From: Siphonodentalium dalli
Lineage: Eukaryota > Mollusca > Scaphopoda > Gadilida > Siphonodentaliidae
Length of the DNA: 64,000 nucleotides
Assembly: GCA_032622095.1 (NCBI GenBank)
Contig: CP136068.1
Location: 47,672,443 to 47,736,442, forward strand
Direction of reading: 5' to 3'
The first letter of the stretch is position 1, and each line of letters starts with the position of its first letter. Shown piece by piece: positions 47,106-57,300 of the stretch. Below the pieces are notes generated by a model. It did no database searches. It saw only the letters and a list, made by a program, of their open reading frames with translations, and was not told the DNA's origin. The position numbers and the translations under genes were made by a program.

Positions 47106-47594
47106 TTATATTGGTTTTGGTGACTTTTCTGCGCGTAGATTCGCGATGGGAATGGATCTTGCGCGTTGTATGCCATCATGTATCAGTTTTTTGGGATAGC
47201 GTTGTTTTTCTAGAAAACCCTTTAGATCAGAAGGTCTATGGTTACGTTGTTTGTCTGGTTTGACGATTGTGCACACCTGTCTTGTCAGACAATAGGGGAT
47301 GTTACGCTTAGTGTGCGATGGGTGGCACGAACGGAAATCCATATATTGGCGTGTGTCTGTTAGTTTGTAGAATATATCCGTTTGTAATTTATTTTGGTCA
47401 GCCAAAACAAGCACATCCAGAAATGGTAATTGTTCACGGCTCCATTCTGATGTAAGATACATTTTCCATGTAGATATAATATGTTCACTGATGTTGGTCT
47501 GGAATGATTCTTTCACTTTCATATACAGTTGATGTTCGAGATAACCAATTACTAAATTTGCGTAGGTTGAGGCCATCTTTGTACCCATAGGCAT
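47106..47594 (-). pseudogene. Penelope-like RT, C-terminal half lacking the YxDD motif
   Basis: A 162-codon frame. MPMGTKMASTYANLVIGYLE corresponds to the RT segment before the catalytic motif C. FLDVLVLADQNKLQTDIFYK and IPYCLTRQVCTIV follow too closely, so about 30-40 residues including the Asp-Asp pair seem deleted. It ends in the linker to the GIY-YIG domain. Confidence 0.8.
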
Positions 47595-48395
47595 ATTCTT
47601 CCAAACTCCAGGACATCTGTTTCAAGTTCTCTTGTGTCCTTTCTAGGTGTCGGTGTAAATTTAAAGCCAATTTCAAGAACTTTAATTCCAACTTCTGAAG
47701 TTAAAACTTGTTTAACGTTCACCGATATTACAGCTTGCCTGCTAAACGGACATATTATATACATTGGAAAGAAATGATCAGGCATTTGTAAGCTCAGATC
47801 AAATTCATCAAAAAGTCTAATGAAATACCGATATCTCAACAAGTCTCGTCTCAGATTGACCGTATCGCCAGGCAGCATTCCGATTGCGCCAAATAGTAGG
47901 CGAGTAGGAATCCTACTGGGGTACTATCATACAATATTTTATCTCACGTGACTATCTAATTCTTATCCACACGTGTGGTTGGTTGCTTGGCATTCACTAT
48001 TATCGATAGTGTCCTCCACGACACAATAGTGGGCCTCCTAATTTTAGCACACCCACTATCGCTTGTTTTTCTAAACGAAACCTTCAGTTTGTTTTCGGTA
48101 AAAAAGATAGGTATTGTTTTGATCTGACGGCATTGTTGAACAACTACGATGCCTGCTTTCCATTGCTTTCGAAATAAGTCGAAATGGTAACAATACCTCA
48201 TGAAGTAGAAGATTTAAAGTTGCACAGTTAGAAGCAGGACAATTTATTGAAGCGAATTTGACCATGCAGCAAAAAATACGGAGACAACAAAATTCACACT
48301 GGAAATTCTAAAATCTTTCTAAGATGAAAAGGACATACGTGAAATATGAAATATGTGATCTGGCCCATGAAGAACGTTCTATAAAATATAATAAA

Positions 48396-48529
48396 TATTG
48401 CACGGCTTGTCGGCGACTATGCCAAAATAGTGGTCCTCGGTGGAGGAATAGTCCCCTTGCCTCCGACTCGGGTACTATTCCTCCCCTCGGACAACTATGT
48501 TGGCATAGTCACCTCCAAGCCGTGCAATA
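48396..48529. repeat. Foldback inverted repeat, 134 bp
   Basis: TATTGCACGGCTTG at the left end pairs with CAAGCCGTGCAATA at the right end. Inner arms GACTATGCCAA-ATAGT / ACTAT-TTGGCATAGTC and GGAGGAATAGT / ACTATTCCTCC extend the stem. It lies about 500 bp from the 5' side of the Penelope-like remnant. Confidence 0.85.
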
Positions 48530-49564
48530 ATTATATAATAGTATAGCAGTATGCAGCCAATCGGAATGCGAGGATGTCACGTGATATATAATATGCACCG
48601 ATAACGGGAGCGCCACAACAAACTTAATTATTTGTGCATTTTTGACTTTTCGGTCGCCTCTTTGCCTACCGGACTCAACTTCTAATCAATTTATTGACTG
48701 TGACGGTGGATAATGCTTGATAAAATTGAGTGCGTTGACTATGTATTGTCATGAGTGCAATTGCCGTTCATTCTCAAAGCTGCTTCACTTGAATAAAGCA
48801 CTACTACTGATACAGGACATTGGACACGCATATTGGATAAAACGCTGGAACTTTATGAAAACGGACTCATTGGTGAACATATTTATGTGTCCTAAATTTA
48901 CGAAAACATACATATTTGGAGAAATTTTCAGACTGCATAATTATTCTAGCTGGTACTCAAATCGTATCTTACCCAAACTGCAGGTACTTGTACTAATCAC
49001 GGATGTGTCGAAACTTTGTTCTCAGTCGATTAAAGAGCTGTTTTTTGTTTGTTATATAGCTGTTGACTATTTTTCGTGTGCATACATTCAAGAGTCTATT
49101 ATGGTCACTGTAATCGGTTCGACACCATTTGTTATTTGCGAATAAGATCAACTAATATTGTTTCGTTGTAATTGTCACTGAGCATAACGATATTCGTCCC
49201 ATTGGACCCACAAGGTAACCATATCAGATTATATACATGGACGAACATTCGGTTGGATGTTTAATAATAAACACACTGGATATCTTGATATGAAAACAGT
49301 CACCAGACGAATGGAAGTCCGTCCGTGTCAATCGCTATAAACGCGATGACGGGTGGTCTACGGACGTAAAGTTTGTGAGACTCAGATGAACACAACCCTG
49401 TATGGGGCATCATTTTTGGATATTACGTACAATTCGTTTGAAGCAATGAACACTCATGCTGAGTCCGGGCCTCCATAAATCTGATATATATAATGCATTT
49501 GAATTTGTGATTCTATAATTATGCACAATCAGTTTGTGTTGAAACTTGAACGTTTCCATCTCAG
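48530..49564. other. Intron before the EGF exon, with duplicated segment
   Basis: An open frame of about 135 codons from an ATG near 48740 (to 49145) has no recognised domain and partly overlaps the duplicated intron segment (49060-49490), so it is unlikely to be a gene. Confidence 0.4.
49060..49490. repeat. Duplicated intron segment, copy 2
   Basis: Homologous at both ends to 44270-45560 (CACTGAGCATAACGATATTC and GCCTCCATAAATCTGATATA). It lacks the 790-bp repeat inserted in copy 1. It sits directly upstream of the EGF exon. Confidence 0.55.
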
Positions 49565-49714
49565 TGCTGGATGAATGCAATGACGAATGCAGCCATATAT
49601 GTGAACTGGACGCCGGTGGAGACACATGGGTGTGCTCATGCCCCGAGAACATGGAGCTATCCCCTGATAAAGTCACGTGTACAGGAGACACTACGCCAGC
49701 GACCAGTACTCAAG
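49565..49714 (+). CDS. RTK exon: EGF-like domain
   Basis: Acceptor TTTCCATCTCAG, phase 1 in and out (CAAG|GTCTGT). It reads LDECNDECSHICELDAGGD, TWVCSCPENMELSPDKVTC and TGDTTPATST. Six cysteines are spaced C-3-C-3-C-10-C-1-C-12-C, and the LDEC start resembles calcium-binding EGF modules of the short type. It follows the Ig domains and precedes the membrane segment. Symmetric phase 1-1 makes it a typical shuffled module that could be skipped without frame loss. Confidence 0.92.
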
Positions 49715-49906
49715 GTCTGTATAATGTATCAGTTATCTTATGTTTGCTTTTAAAGATTCCCAAAACCAACTTTAAACATGCCCAGCGAATATAAGATGAT
49801 AATTGTTCACGATCATTATAGAACGAGAATGAGCATTAAATATTCCATGAACGTAATTTAAGAGGGTTTCAGTAACTTACGAGGTGACATGTTCCTTTCT
49901 CAATAG

Positions 49907-50052
49907 GCGTAACAGTGTATGGTGTCACAAATAGTCCTCAACAAAGTAACAGCACACCTCTTATTGTGGGAGCTGTTGTTGGAGGTGTCATCGCTGTGGC
50001 TGTCGTGGGCATATTGGTCGCGGTTGTCATCACACGGAAGAGAAAGTCTAGG
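49907..50052 (+). CDS. RTK exon: stalk and transmembrane helix
   Basis: Acceptor CCTTTCTCAATAG, entry phase 1, exit phase 0 at AGG|GTAAGT. A Ser/Asn/Gln-rich stalk (GVTNSPQQSNSTP) leads into the hydrophobic LIVGAVVGGVIAVAVVG with ILVAVVI, followed by the basic stop-transfer TRKRKSR. This fixes type I topology, with the Ig/EGF side outside and the kinase inside. Confidence 0.93.
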
Positions 50053-51043
50053 GTAAGTCTGTTATAATAACATAACACATTACAGTCTGTTTATGTCTGT
50101 TTATGTGGGTGTCTGTCTCATTGTGTGCCAAGGACGTCAAACAGACACAAGTAACACATACTTGTATAGATGTAATAGTGGTGGCCGTGGTGGGGTTAAC
50201 ATACACTGATATACGTAGGGTAAACTTGAATAAAGGACTTCTTACGTTTTTGGATATTTTCAAATAGCCGGGACTTAGACTGTGATTTAACTATAAGTAG
50301 GACAATGTCCGATGTTTTGTATAACAAAAATATCATACATCAATACAGTCAATGTTTGTTTCTAACTTGAAGTAATGTCGCACACTCCTCTGTGGTGATC
50401 AATTGGTGTTTGAGAATCAACTAGTTGTTCCCGATAAATGTTCATCATAACTATTTGAACTCAATTATGCTATCGTCCCTATATATATATATATATATAT
50501 GATGCTGGTCCATTTGAAATTTTTCAATGAATATGTGGCTCCAAAGAAAGGCAAAATATTCACACTTTTGAGTAGTTAAAATATGCTATTTCCCGAAATA
50601 GTCACAATTGAATGTTACATTCAGCAACATTTCATTTTTAACCCCTTCATTGCTAATGACGCTACATTACGCTGCGTGTTGGGCCGTTGACGTTATGACC
50701 ATTTCTAGCGATAAAATATAACGGGAATATCACGAAAACCATCAAACCGACTCAGGTTAATGACTATTATCATTCACAATCTTGGAACATCATACACTGT
50801 TTGAAACTTTGATATACAGTTGTTATGATGATTCAATCTCTGAGTTCCATTTCTAAATCATGGCCGAGTGCTAGTGTGCTGAAGTAGGTCCGTACTTAGT
50901 ACTGGTGTCACAGCATGACAATTTACGTCCGTAATCAGTACTGACGTATAGCAGCCAAGAGTTTAAACCTTGAAACTCTGGAGTATTAGCATACATGCAT
51001 CACTAATTAATACATTTTGTACAATCATATGTAAATGTTGCAG
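50053..51043. other. Intron, no gene seen
   Basis: Contains a short AT microsatellite at about 50477-50500. Confidence 0.5.
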
Positions 51044-51112
51044 AGAGAAGATCGATCCCATCTCAAATATTCGACAGCACATACACCACATGGAGCTAGC
51101 CCCTTTGTAAAT
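51044..51112 (+). CDS. RTK exon: juxtamembrane segment
   Basis: Acceptor AAATGTTGCAG, phase 0 in and out, 23 codons, donor AAT|GTAAGT. It reads REDRSHLKYSTAHTPHGAS and PFVN. A single tyrosine (LKYS) could be a juxtamembrane phosphorylation site. The exon is placed by its splice sites and phase, since its sequence is not diagnostic. Confidence 0.75.
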
Positions 51113-51795
51113 GTAAGTACCGTAGAATCAGTCTCTTTAAAAACTCGAGAAACTGTTACAATATTTACGACTCTATAACTCTAATTTACTTGTCGTTTAT
51201 CTAATAATGGGATTTCGACTTGGTTAGTGAAGTAACAGTTCGTTGCATGGCGGAGTCAGTGAGTGGTTGCATTTAAATGAGAGGTAACTGGTGTGTTGAC
51301 ATTTTCCACGTAGAGCGAAGTATAATACAGAATACCGGTGATATATTAATAATTGAATGCGCTAAAGTTACTCATCGCGATTTAGTAGACATTTGAGTAT
51401 TTTTTTCAGCCGATAATACTTATTACTGACAATTTGTTCGGATATCCTGCTGTATTTATAATTAATGCTGAAAACTACGATTCTCACAAATATTTTCACA
51501 CCAGACGTGTGCTCCATATTTGCATCGAAAGCATATATCACGTAATATTGGGAACGCCGCATCATCCTATAAATATTGTATGTACACATGTAGGACTGTT
51601 CGAGATATACATCTCGCAAATATTTTAAAGAGACATGTATAGCATGTGCTCGTCTCTCAATGTAAGTTAATCCCAAACAATATCATTATAAGTGAGTCCA
51701 TTATATTCAGAACAACAAGAATGTGTAGCTGTTCGATCAGCCTGTTCTCCGAAAAACCAGCACATTATATGCGTGTAATAGAACTTGTTTCGTTA

Positions 51796-52060
51796 GATCA
51801 TCTGCGTAAAATCGCCTCATTTTGCGTCGATAATGAGCTGAACATGAGAACATTTTAATCACACTATCGACTTATAATAAGGTGATTCTTAGCCGATTAT
51901 GTGCGAACAATGGCACAAATAAGCCAACTCATGATTTTCAAGTTCACGCTCTTTAAATGTGTTTTCACTGTGGCCCTCGCTATAAAACGAAATAACGGAT
52001 AAGAGTCCTGTATCTGCTTATTTCACAATCAAATAATCGCATTATGTACATACTTCACAT
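51796..52060 (+). mobile_element. Short inverted-repeat element, copy 1
   Basis: Starts ATCATCTGCG-AAAATCGCCTCAT and includes TCGATAATGAG, CACTATCGACTTATAATAAG, CACGCTCTTTAAATGTG, CACTGTGGCC and CTGCTTATTTCACAATCA. The same order is seen at 54178-54425. Confidence 0.75.
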
Positions 52061-52069
52061 TACAGGTCG

Positions 52070-52315
52070 AGTATGTGCGTATTTTTGCGAGGATATGCTG
52101 GTTCAACAGTCGCAGCCGTTATTTCGTTTTTTGGTCCGGGCCACACTCATTTTAAAGAGCGTACACCAGACAAGTCGTGGGTTGCTTATCTATGTCATTG
52201 TCAGCACATAATCTGCTTAGAATCGCCTCATTATGTGTCGATAATGCGGCTAAATGTATCTCATTTCCACCACAGTATCGACTCAGAATGAGTGGATTCT
52301 AAGCAGATTAACTAC
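52070..52315 (-). mobile_element. Short inverted-repeat element, copy 2 (reverse)
   Basis: Reverse orientation: CCGGGCCACACTCATTTTAA, AGAGCGTACACC and CATTGTCAGCACATAATCTG are reverse-complement counterparts of copy 3. It then shares ATCTGCTTAGAATCGCCTCA with the others. Confidence 0.7.
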
Positions 52316-52434
52316 ATAAATAAGTTCTATTAAAAGCAGATAACGTGCTGGTTTTCGGGCGAACAGGCTGGCTGGTTTGATATGGGATGTGGACACACTT
52401 GGGGTGCATCCCCACTACTGATCGCGTGTGCCAA

Positions 52435-52550
52435 CTTTGTGTTTATATAGGCTATTTCCACTTGCGGTTTATATAGACTGTTTTCACTTTGTGTTTATAT
52501 AGGCTATTTCCACTTGCGGTTTATATAGACTGTTTTCACTTAGGTGTTTA
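52435..52550. repeat. Short tandem repeat, about 30-bp units
   Basis: GTTTATATAGGCTATTTCCA and GTTTATATAGACTGTTTTCA alternate, giving about four units of roughly 28-32 bp. Confidence 0.8.
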
Positions 52551-52915
52551 TAAAAGAGTGCCTAGGGCATATGTCCATCATCGGTCGCGCGTGTGTCTAC
52601 TACGTTCAGTCGCGGCAAGTTTAAAGTTCGAACAGCTTTATAAATATGACTGACTTCGTTAGCTAATGTCTAGAACACTGGCATTGCATCATGAATTGTT
52701 AAGTGTGTTTGGCAGTTGATACTGAGAACAAACTCGGAAATGGCTGACTCTATATCTGCATCGTTTAGAGAAATACGCCATCAAATCTGAGATGACTTCA
52801 TATGTGTAGTGCATTTATCCGAACATATTTTGACAATCCTCTGACCGGCTGGTTTTGAAAACACGTGGAATTGTACATGGTGAACAGCTTATTAATGATC
52901 CAATTTCTTTACCAG

Positions 52916-53093
52916 ATGGACAACGTCCACAATCAACTATATAGGAACCGAGATGAGTTCCCACGGGGACGACTAACTTTAGGGGCGACAATCGGTGAGG
53001 GGAAGTTCGGGCGAGTAGTCAAAGGGAGAGCACTCGATATCACTGGTGAGCATGCTGGTCGCTGGGAAGATGTTGCCGTCAAAATGTCCAAAG
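52916..53093 (+). CDS. RTK exon: kinase P-loop and beta3 lysine
   Basis: Acceptor TTTCTTTACCAG, entry phase 0, exit phase 1 (AAAG|GTACGT). It reads RNRDEFPRGRLTLGATIGEG then KFGRVVKGRALDITGEHAG and WEDVAVKMSK. GEGKFGRV is the glycine loop (G-x-G-x-F-G-x-V) and VAVK holds the ATP-binding lysine. The 178-nt exon starts just before the kinase domain, as in FGFR/PDGFR-type genes. Confidence 0.95.
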
Positions 53094-53750
53094 GTACGTT
53101 AACATCGATATGTATTTTTGAAGAGGTATTCAGGACTGCAAACCAATTTTATGGAATAAACATATTTCAGATACGTGTGTATAGTTACACACATTTATAT
53201 TCTGTAGTATTATTTCATTAGATTCCTATCAGCTAATTTATTCAAATAGGTAATTACATTAGATCGGAAATGAACTTTGAGCGTTGGAATTTTGCCAGGA
53301 CAACGTGTGACGTCACGACAACGTCATTATACAGTTACTACCATTTAATGGATGAGCAGCTGCAAGACGACCAACATGGGCACGCTGTCCATGTGCAATA
53401 AATACAATTCGCTGTATCACTTGGCATGTTGTTCATTGTATTGTTGTGCATATCAATTTAAATGTTCAAATGTTCAATATAAAATATAAAACACATTAAT
53501 TTTGCTGAATCGGTCATTCTCATCTTTTCATAAATGTACCGAGGTGCCCACAACTGAAGTTACGATCATATGGCAAACATGGACGTTGTATATTTCCCTT
53601 AGTAATTTTTAATCCCGTCTATGTTGTAGAATTAGATTAACCTGGATCGCTTAATCACAATTTTCCACAACCTGGGAAATATCACAAAAACACAATGAGT
53701 GTCGCAAATTCAGCATTAATAATTGTTCAAAATTCCGCGTATCGTTGTAG
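53094..53750. other. Intron, no gene seen
   Basis: AT-rich, no recognisable features. Confidence 0.5.
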
Positions 53751-53861
53751 ATAGTCCATCGGAACTGGCGACTCAAGATGTTCTTAAAGAGATCAAAGTC
53801 CTAAGCTCCTTCACGCATCATGTCAATATAGTGAAGTATCTCGGCAGCTGTACGCTAACAG
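53751..53861 (+). CDS. RTK exon: kinase alphaC helix
   Basis: Acceptor ATCGTTGTAG, phase 1 in and out, donor ACAG|GTGAGC. It reads DSPSELATQDVLKEIKVLSS, FTHHVNIVKYLGSCTLT. The Glu in VLKEIKVL is the alphaC residue that pairs with the beta3 lysine. H-x-N-I-V-x-x-L-G-x-C-T is typical of the FGFR/PDGFR/RET group. Confidence 0.93.
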
Positions 53862-54177
53862 GTGAGCTTGTCGATTGAATCAATATCATGACAACTACAC
53901 CAATTGGATCATTACAGATTATCTATATCTTAATGGCACTTCTTCCGACAGCAAGATTAAAATGTCTAAAAAACCAACTTGCAATATAGACGTATATGTA
54001 TAAGTCCATAAATAGCAAATGAAACATGTCCTGTTGCACAATGTCACTTAGAAGGTTGTTTTTATGTTTCAAAACACAAACCGGATGCTCAGACGGAGTA
54101 AATTGGCTTACAACTGTTAAGCCTATTCTCCCGAAAATTCGCACGTTATTTGCTTACAATCGAACTTGATGTAGGTA

Positions 54178-54425
54178 GATAATCTGCTTAGAATCGCATA
54201 ATTTCTGGCCAATAATGTGCTGGAAATGCGAGCGTTTTATTCACATTATCGACTCATAATGAGGCCATTCTAAGCAGATTATCTGCAGACAATGACAGAA
54301 ATAAGCAAACTCGCGATTTTTCAGGTGAACGCTCTTTAACATGTGTATTCACTGTGGCCGCCCGCGATATAACGGCGGTGACTCCATTGTCTGCTTATTT
54401 CGTAATCAGATAATCACATTATGTA
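54178..54425 (+). mobile_element. Short inverted-repeat element, copy 3
   Basis: GATAATCTGCTTAGAATCGC at the left end is mirrored internally by CTAAGCAGATTATCTG. Then come GTGAACGCTCTTTAACATGT, CACTGTGGCC and CTGCTTATTTCGTAATCAGA. The internal mirror (about 110 bp) makes the left half a hairpin. Confidence 0.78.
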
Positions 54426-55767
54426 CCTACGTGGCACTCGATGTATACAGTCAAAGACTACACTGCATGAGTACGCTGATGTGCAGTCAAGTCTACCAAA
54501 TATTGACTTTATGTTTGTCTGTATTGCCGAACACGTGCCACACACGTTAAGAAAATCGTTTTGTATTCATGATGTATCTTTCTTTTATATTCTCCGGTTG
54601 ACTGGTCTCTTCGACACGAAAGTTTTATGTCATAACATGAATCTATACAGTAATTTGAATCAATTGGATATTCGGCTTTTGGGATATTTTATTTTGAATT
54701 CATACACCGGAAATAATGTCCATTCGAAAATAATGTGTATTGTTTCCGAGTGGCTTTCTTTTTTCGGAAAATAAACTAAGACTGGCATCAATCTAAACAT
54801 ATTAGCCACCGCTTGGGTAGCCTGTGCAATGATACCCTGGACTGGGTCATTGTGCATCACTTAAACGCTTCCTATTTTACAGTTGTCGCCTGATGTACGT
54901 TGTGGGGGCTGCACTGGCATGTAGTTCAGAGCGGGTGTAGGTGCACTATATACACGTCACTTAAGTGCTCCCATCAGCGTACTTACAATTAATGTGGTGG
55001 AATCATGACTGGTTCAATTCAATAGTTTTTTACTCCGTCCATGACTTATGGAACTGGATGATACCACATATATAATGAATTACAAATTAAACAACAGCTA
55101 CATGTAAATATTATATATACTTAGTTGCCCAAAAAAAGAAGAAGGTAAATATGGATTTGAAGTAGTATTAATTGATCGTAGAGATGGGTAACAGCCAAAT
55201 GGTTTCGTATCGATGGTTTTGACGGATGAGTGAGTGAGTCTGTATATGTACATGTATGTACATAAAAGTTTTCAAACTGATGCAATATTTAAGATCTCTT
55301 TGGCAAATGTAGCCAAATGCACTAGCTCAGTCTTGTTCGTAGTGTTCATTAGTGCTGCCAATTTCGTGTGGCTTAGAAACATTTGGTAGTAGTCCTGCGG
55401 GCAGAGTTTACTACGCTATAAGTACAAATGTAATGGTACTCATCGCCGGTCTCATCTGAGTCGCAGAGCGTGCATTGGGGTTAAGAAATATTTGAACTTT
55501 TCCAGGAAGAAACATCAACCGGTAAGCGGGAGTTTCTTGTTCTAAGTCGCGTCATATTTACCATGAACTCTCCGGGTAATTCAGTTTAATATTTCTCCAT
55601 GCCAAATGATTCCTTCACGTTGTGATATATGACACATTTAGCCTCTGTTTGGAGTTATATAGTCCATTCGACAAGGAACAGGTCCTTACGGTTTTGTTCC
55701 ACATATCTAGTTAGGTATTCTCCTTCTACAGCTTTGTCATTCCAAACATAAGCCAGCCAACATTTAT

Positions 55768-56166
55768 TTAGAATATCTCGGATGCACACCATCCATGGGC
55801 TTCGGAATTCATCACGACAAAATTCAAGTAGATAAGTCTATAGACTGCCGCGGACATCGATCTCGAGGTGGGATCAACAAGTTTGGGCCAGTGCCGGATC
55901 ATAGATATTTCTATTTTCATGGATAATGGACAGTCTCCCGTCTCTCTATATACCATGCAGTTTGGTGTCGAGCGTTTAGCTTTAATAATAGATTTTAGAA
56001 ATTTTAGGTGCAGCCTTTCTAGCATTACAGTATTTGCATAGCCCAGTATATTAGATCCATATAAGAGAATTGGTACTACCATTCTCTCAAATGGCTCAAG
56101 TTGGCAATCGAATGTCAAATTATTCTCCCGTATTTGCGGCTTTCTGCCCTTTTTGCCAAATAGCAT
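55768..56166 (-). pseudogene. LINE ORF2 C-terminal region (second element)
   Basis: A 132-codon frame with PILLYGSNILGYANTVMLER, LKFLKSIIKAKRSTPN and YRETGDCPLSMKIEISMI. This is the conserved region downstream of the RT thumb in CR1/L2/Jockey-like elements. Confidence 0.82.
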
Positions 56167-56675
56167 CTAGTTTTATAGAAGGTACCGGAGTGGGAGAATG
56201 GGATACCTAGGTATTTGTATTTGTTGAGTATTTCTAGTTCAATGTCCACAACTTAAATTTGTATTTGGGTTGGTGTTGATGCGATTTCGCGAATATCACT
56301 ATATTAGTTTATTCACTATATTCAGGGCATGCTGCACATCAGATGTTAGGGGGATTCGTTTGCACGTTTCTGTTTTTTGTTAAGTGTCCTCCAGTAATCA
56401 CGAGGGTATCTAGCCTTCATATGCCGAAGTTTCAAGGATACATTTACTGAGTGGTTATTAATGCTGGAATTCATCACGCGTTTGTAATGTTTACTTGCTT
56501 GTCTCAGAGCTATCGAAGTCATACTGGAATTGATTTTGTTATGTGATTTTCTTGCATTTCTAAATGCTTATCTAGCTTCCCTGCATGTTTTGCCAAACCA
56601 CAGTTTGTTTTTATTATTCCGATTTCTAGTGTGCGGGGCTATTTTCTCGCCTAACGACTCGCGAGCTGCTTTTTT

Positions 56676-57300
56676 TCAATTGTCGCATATCCTCTTTTCT
56701 ACAAGTTCGATTTGTATGTCATTTTCGCCCTGTGTCATTTCCGCCAAATCACATAGTATAGTTTTGTCAAGGTTTTCAGCGAATACGTCTGCGCGATTTT
56801 CATGCCATAGTTTGACTCCCTGTGGCGCTTTGGTTATGTATTTGTTGGTAATCGATGGTGTGCTAGTTCCTGGAGACTTCAGTGCCAAACATAATGGGGA
56901 GCGGCAGTCGGATTTGAGTGGGCAAAAATCAGGTACTTCGAACTCATTTTCCGGGTCCATCAATACTGCTTCTGATTTGACATAACATACCAGGCTTCGG
57001 TCCTTACACGTTAACTTTCCTATGCCCTTGTCGGCACACATTCTGCCATTCCATATTGGGGTTCCATTTTGTTTGCAGAATACTATGAGTTTAGGACCGA
57101 GACTATTTTTTCGAGGGTCACATGATGCTCTTTCGAGAGGTATACCTTTTAAAGATAAAGCCTCAATAATGTCTGTGTTGAGATCTGTAAATGAACTTGG
57201 GGATCCTTCTCTGTTTCGTCAGACACGTTTAGATCAAGATCCGGTATCGACTGTGTACGGGCATTGAAGTCTCCAGCAAATAGTAATATGAACGTTTTGT
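56676..57300 (-). pseudogene. LINE AP-endonuclease C-terminal half (second element)
   Basis: GDFNART lies in one frame near 57275 and the rest (SLVCYVKSEAVL, PLKSDCRSPLCLAL) in the frame 56676-57041. In working elements these read D-Y and S-D-H; here the catalytic His of SDH is replaced (SDC-R). Confidence 0.75.

Larger units (their letters stand above)
46580..47890 (-). mobile_element. Penelope-like element remnant
   Basis: The minus strand shows, in order, an N-terminal region with IGFKFTPTPRKDTRELE (about 47640-47700) and the RT segment MPMGTKMASTYANLV (about 47550-47594). These are followed by LPFLDVLVLADQNKLQTDIF, SCHPSHTKRNIPYCL and FLEKQRYPKKLI. The C-terminal GIY-YIG endonuclease reads CIVCHACSESYIGETGNTL with RERPIIHK, followed by HLDGCGVGNF. 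This is the layout of GIY-YIG-bearing Penelope-like retroelements. The part that should hold the catalytic Y-x-D-D motif, between YANLV and FLDV, is shortened and the motif is absent, and the frame is shifted at least twice, so it is dead. Confidence 0.85.
51113..52915. other. Intron with paired short inverted-repeat elements
   Basis: No gene. Two copies of a short element lie head to head at 51796-52060 and 52070-52315. From 52435 to 52550 two further short direct repeats occur (GTTTATATAG-CT-TTT-CACTT, repeated three to four times). Confidence 0.55.

Noticed and set aside
48717-49145. 142-codon plus-strand frame as a gene
   Set aside because: The frame opens at TTG, its first ATG is later, and its end lies in the duplicated intron segment; no domain.
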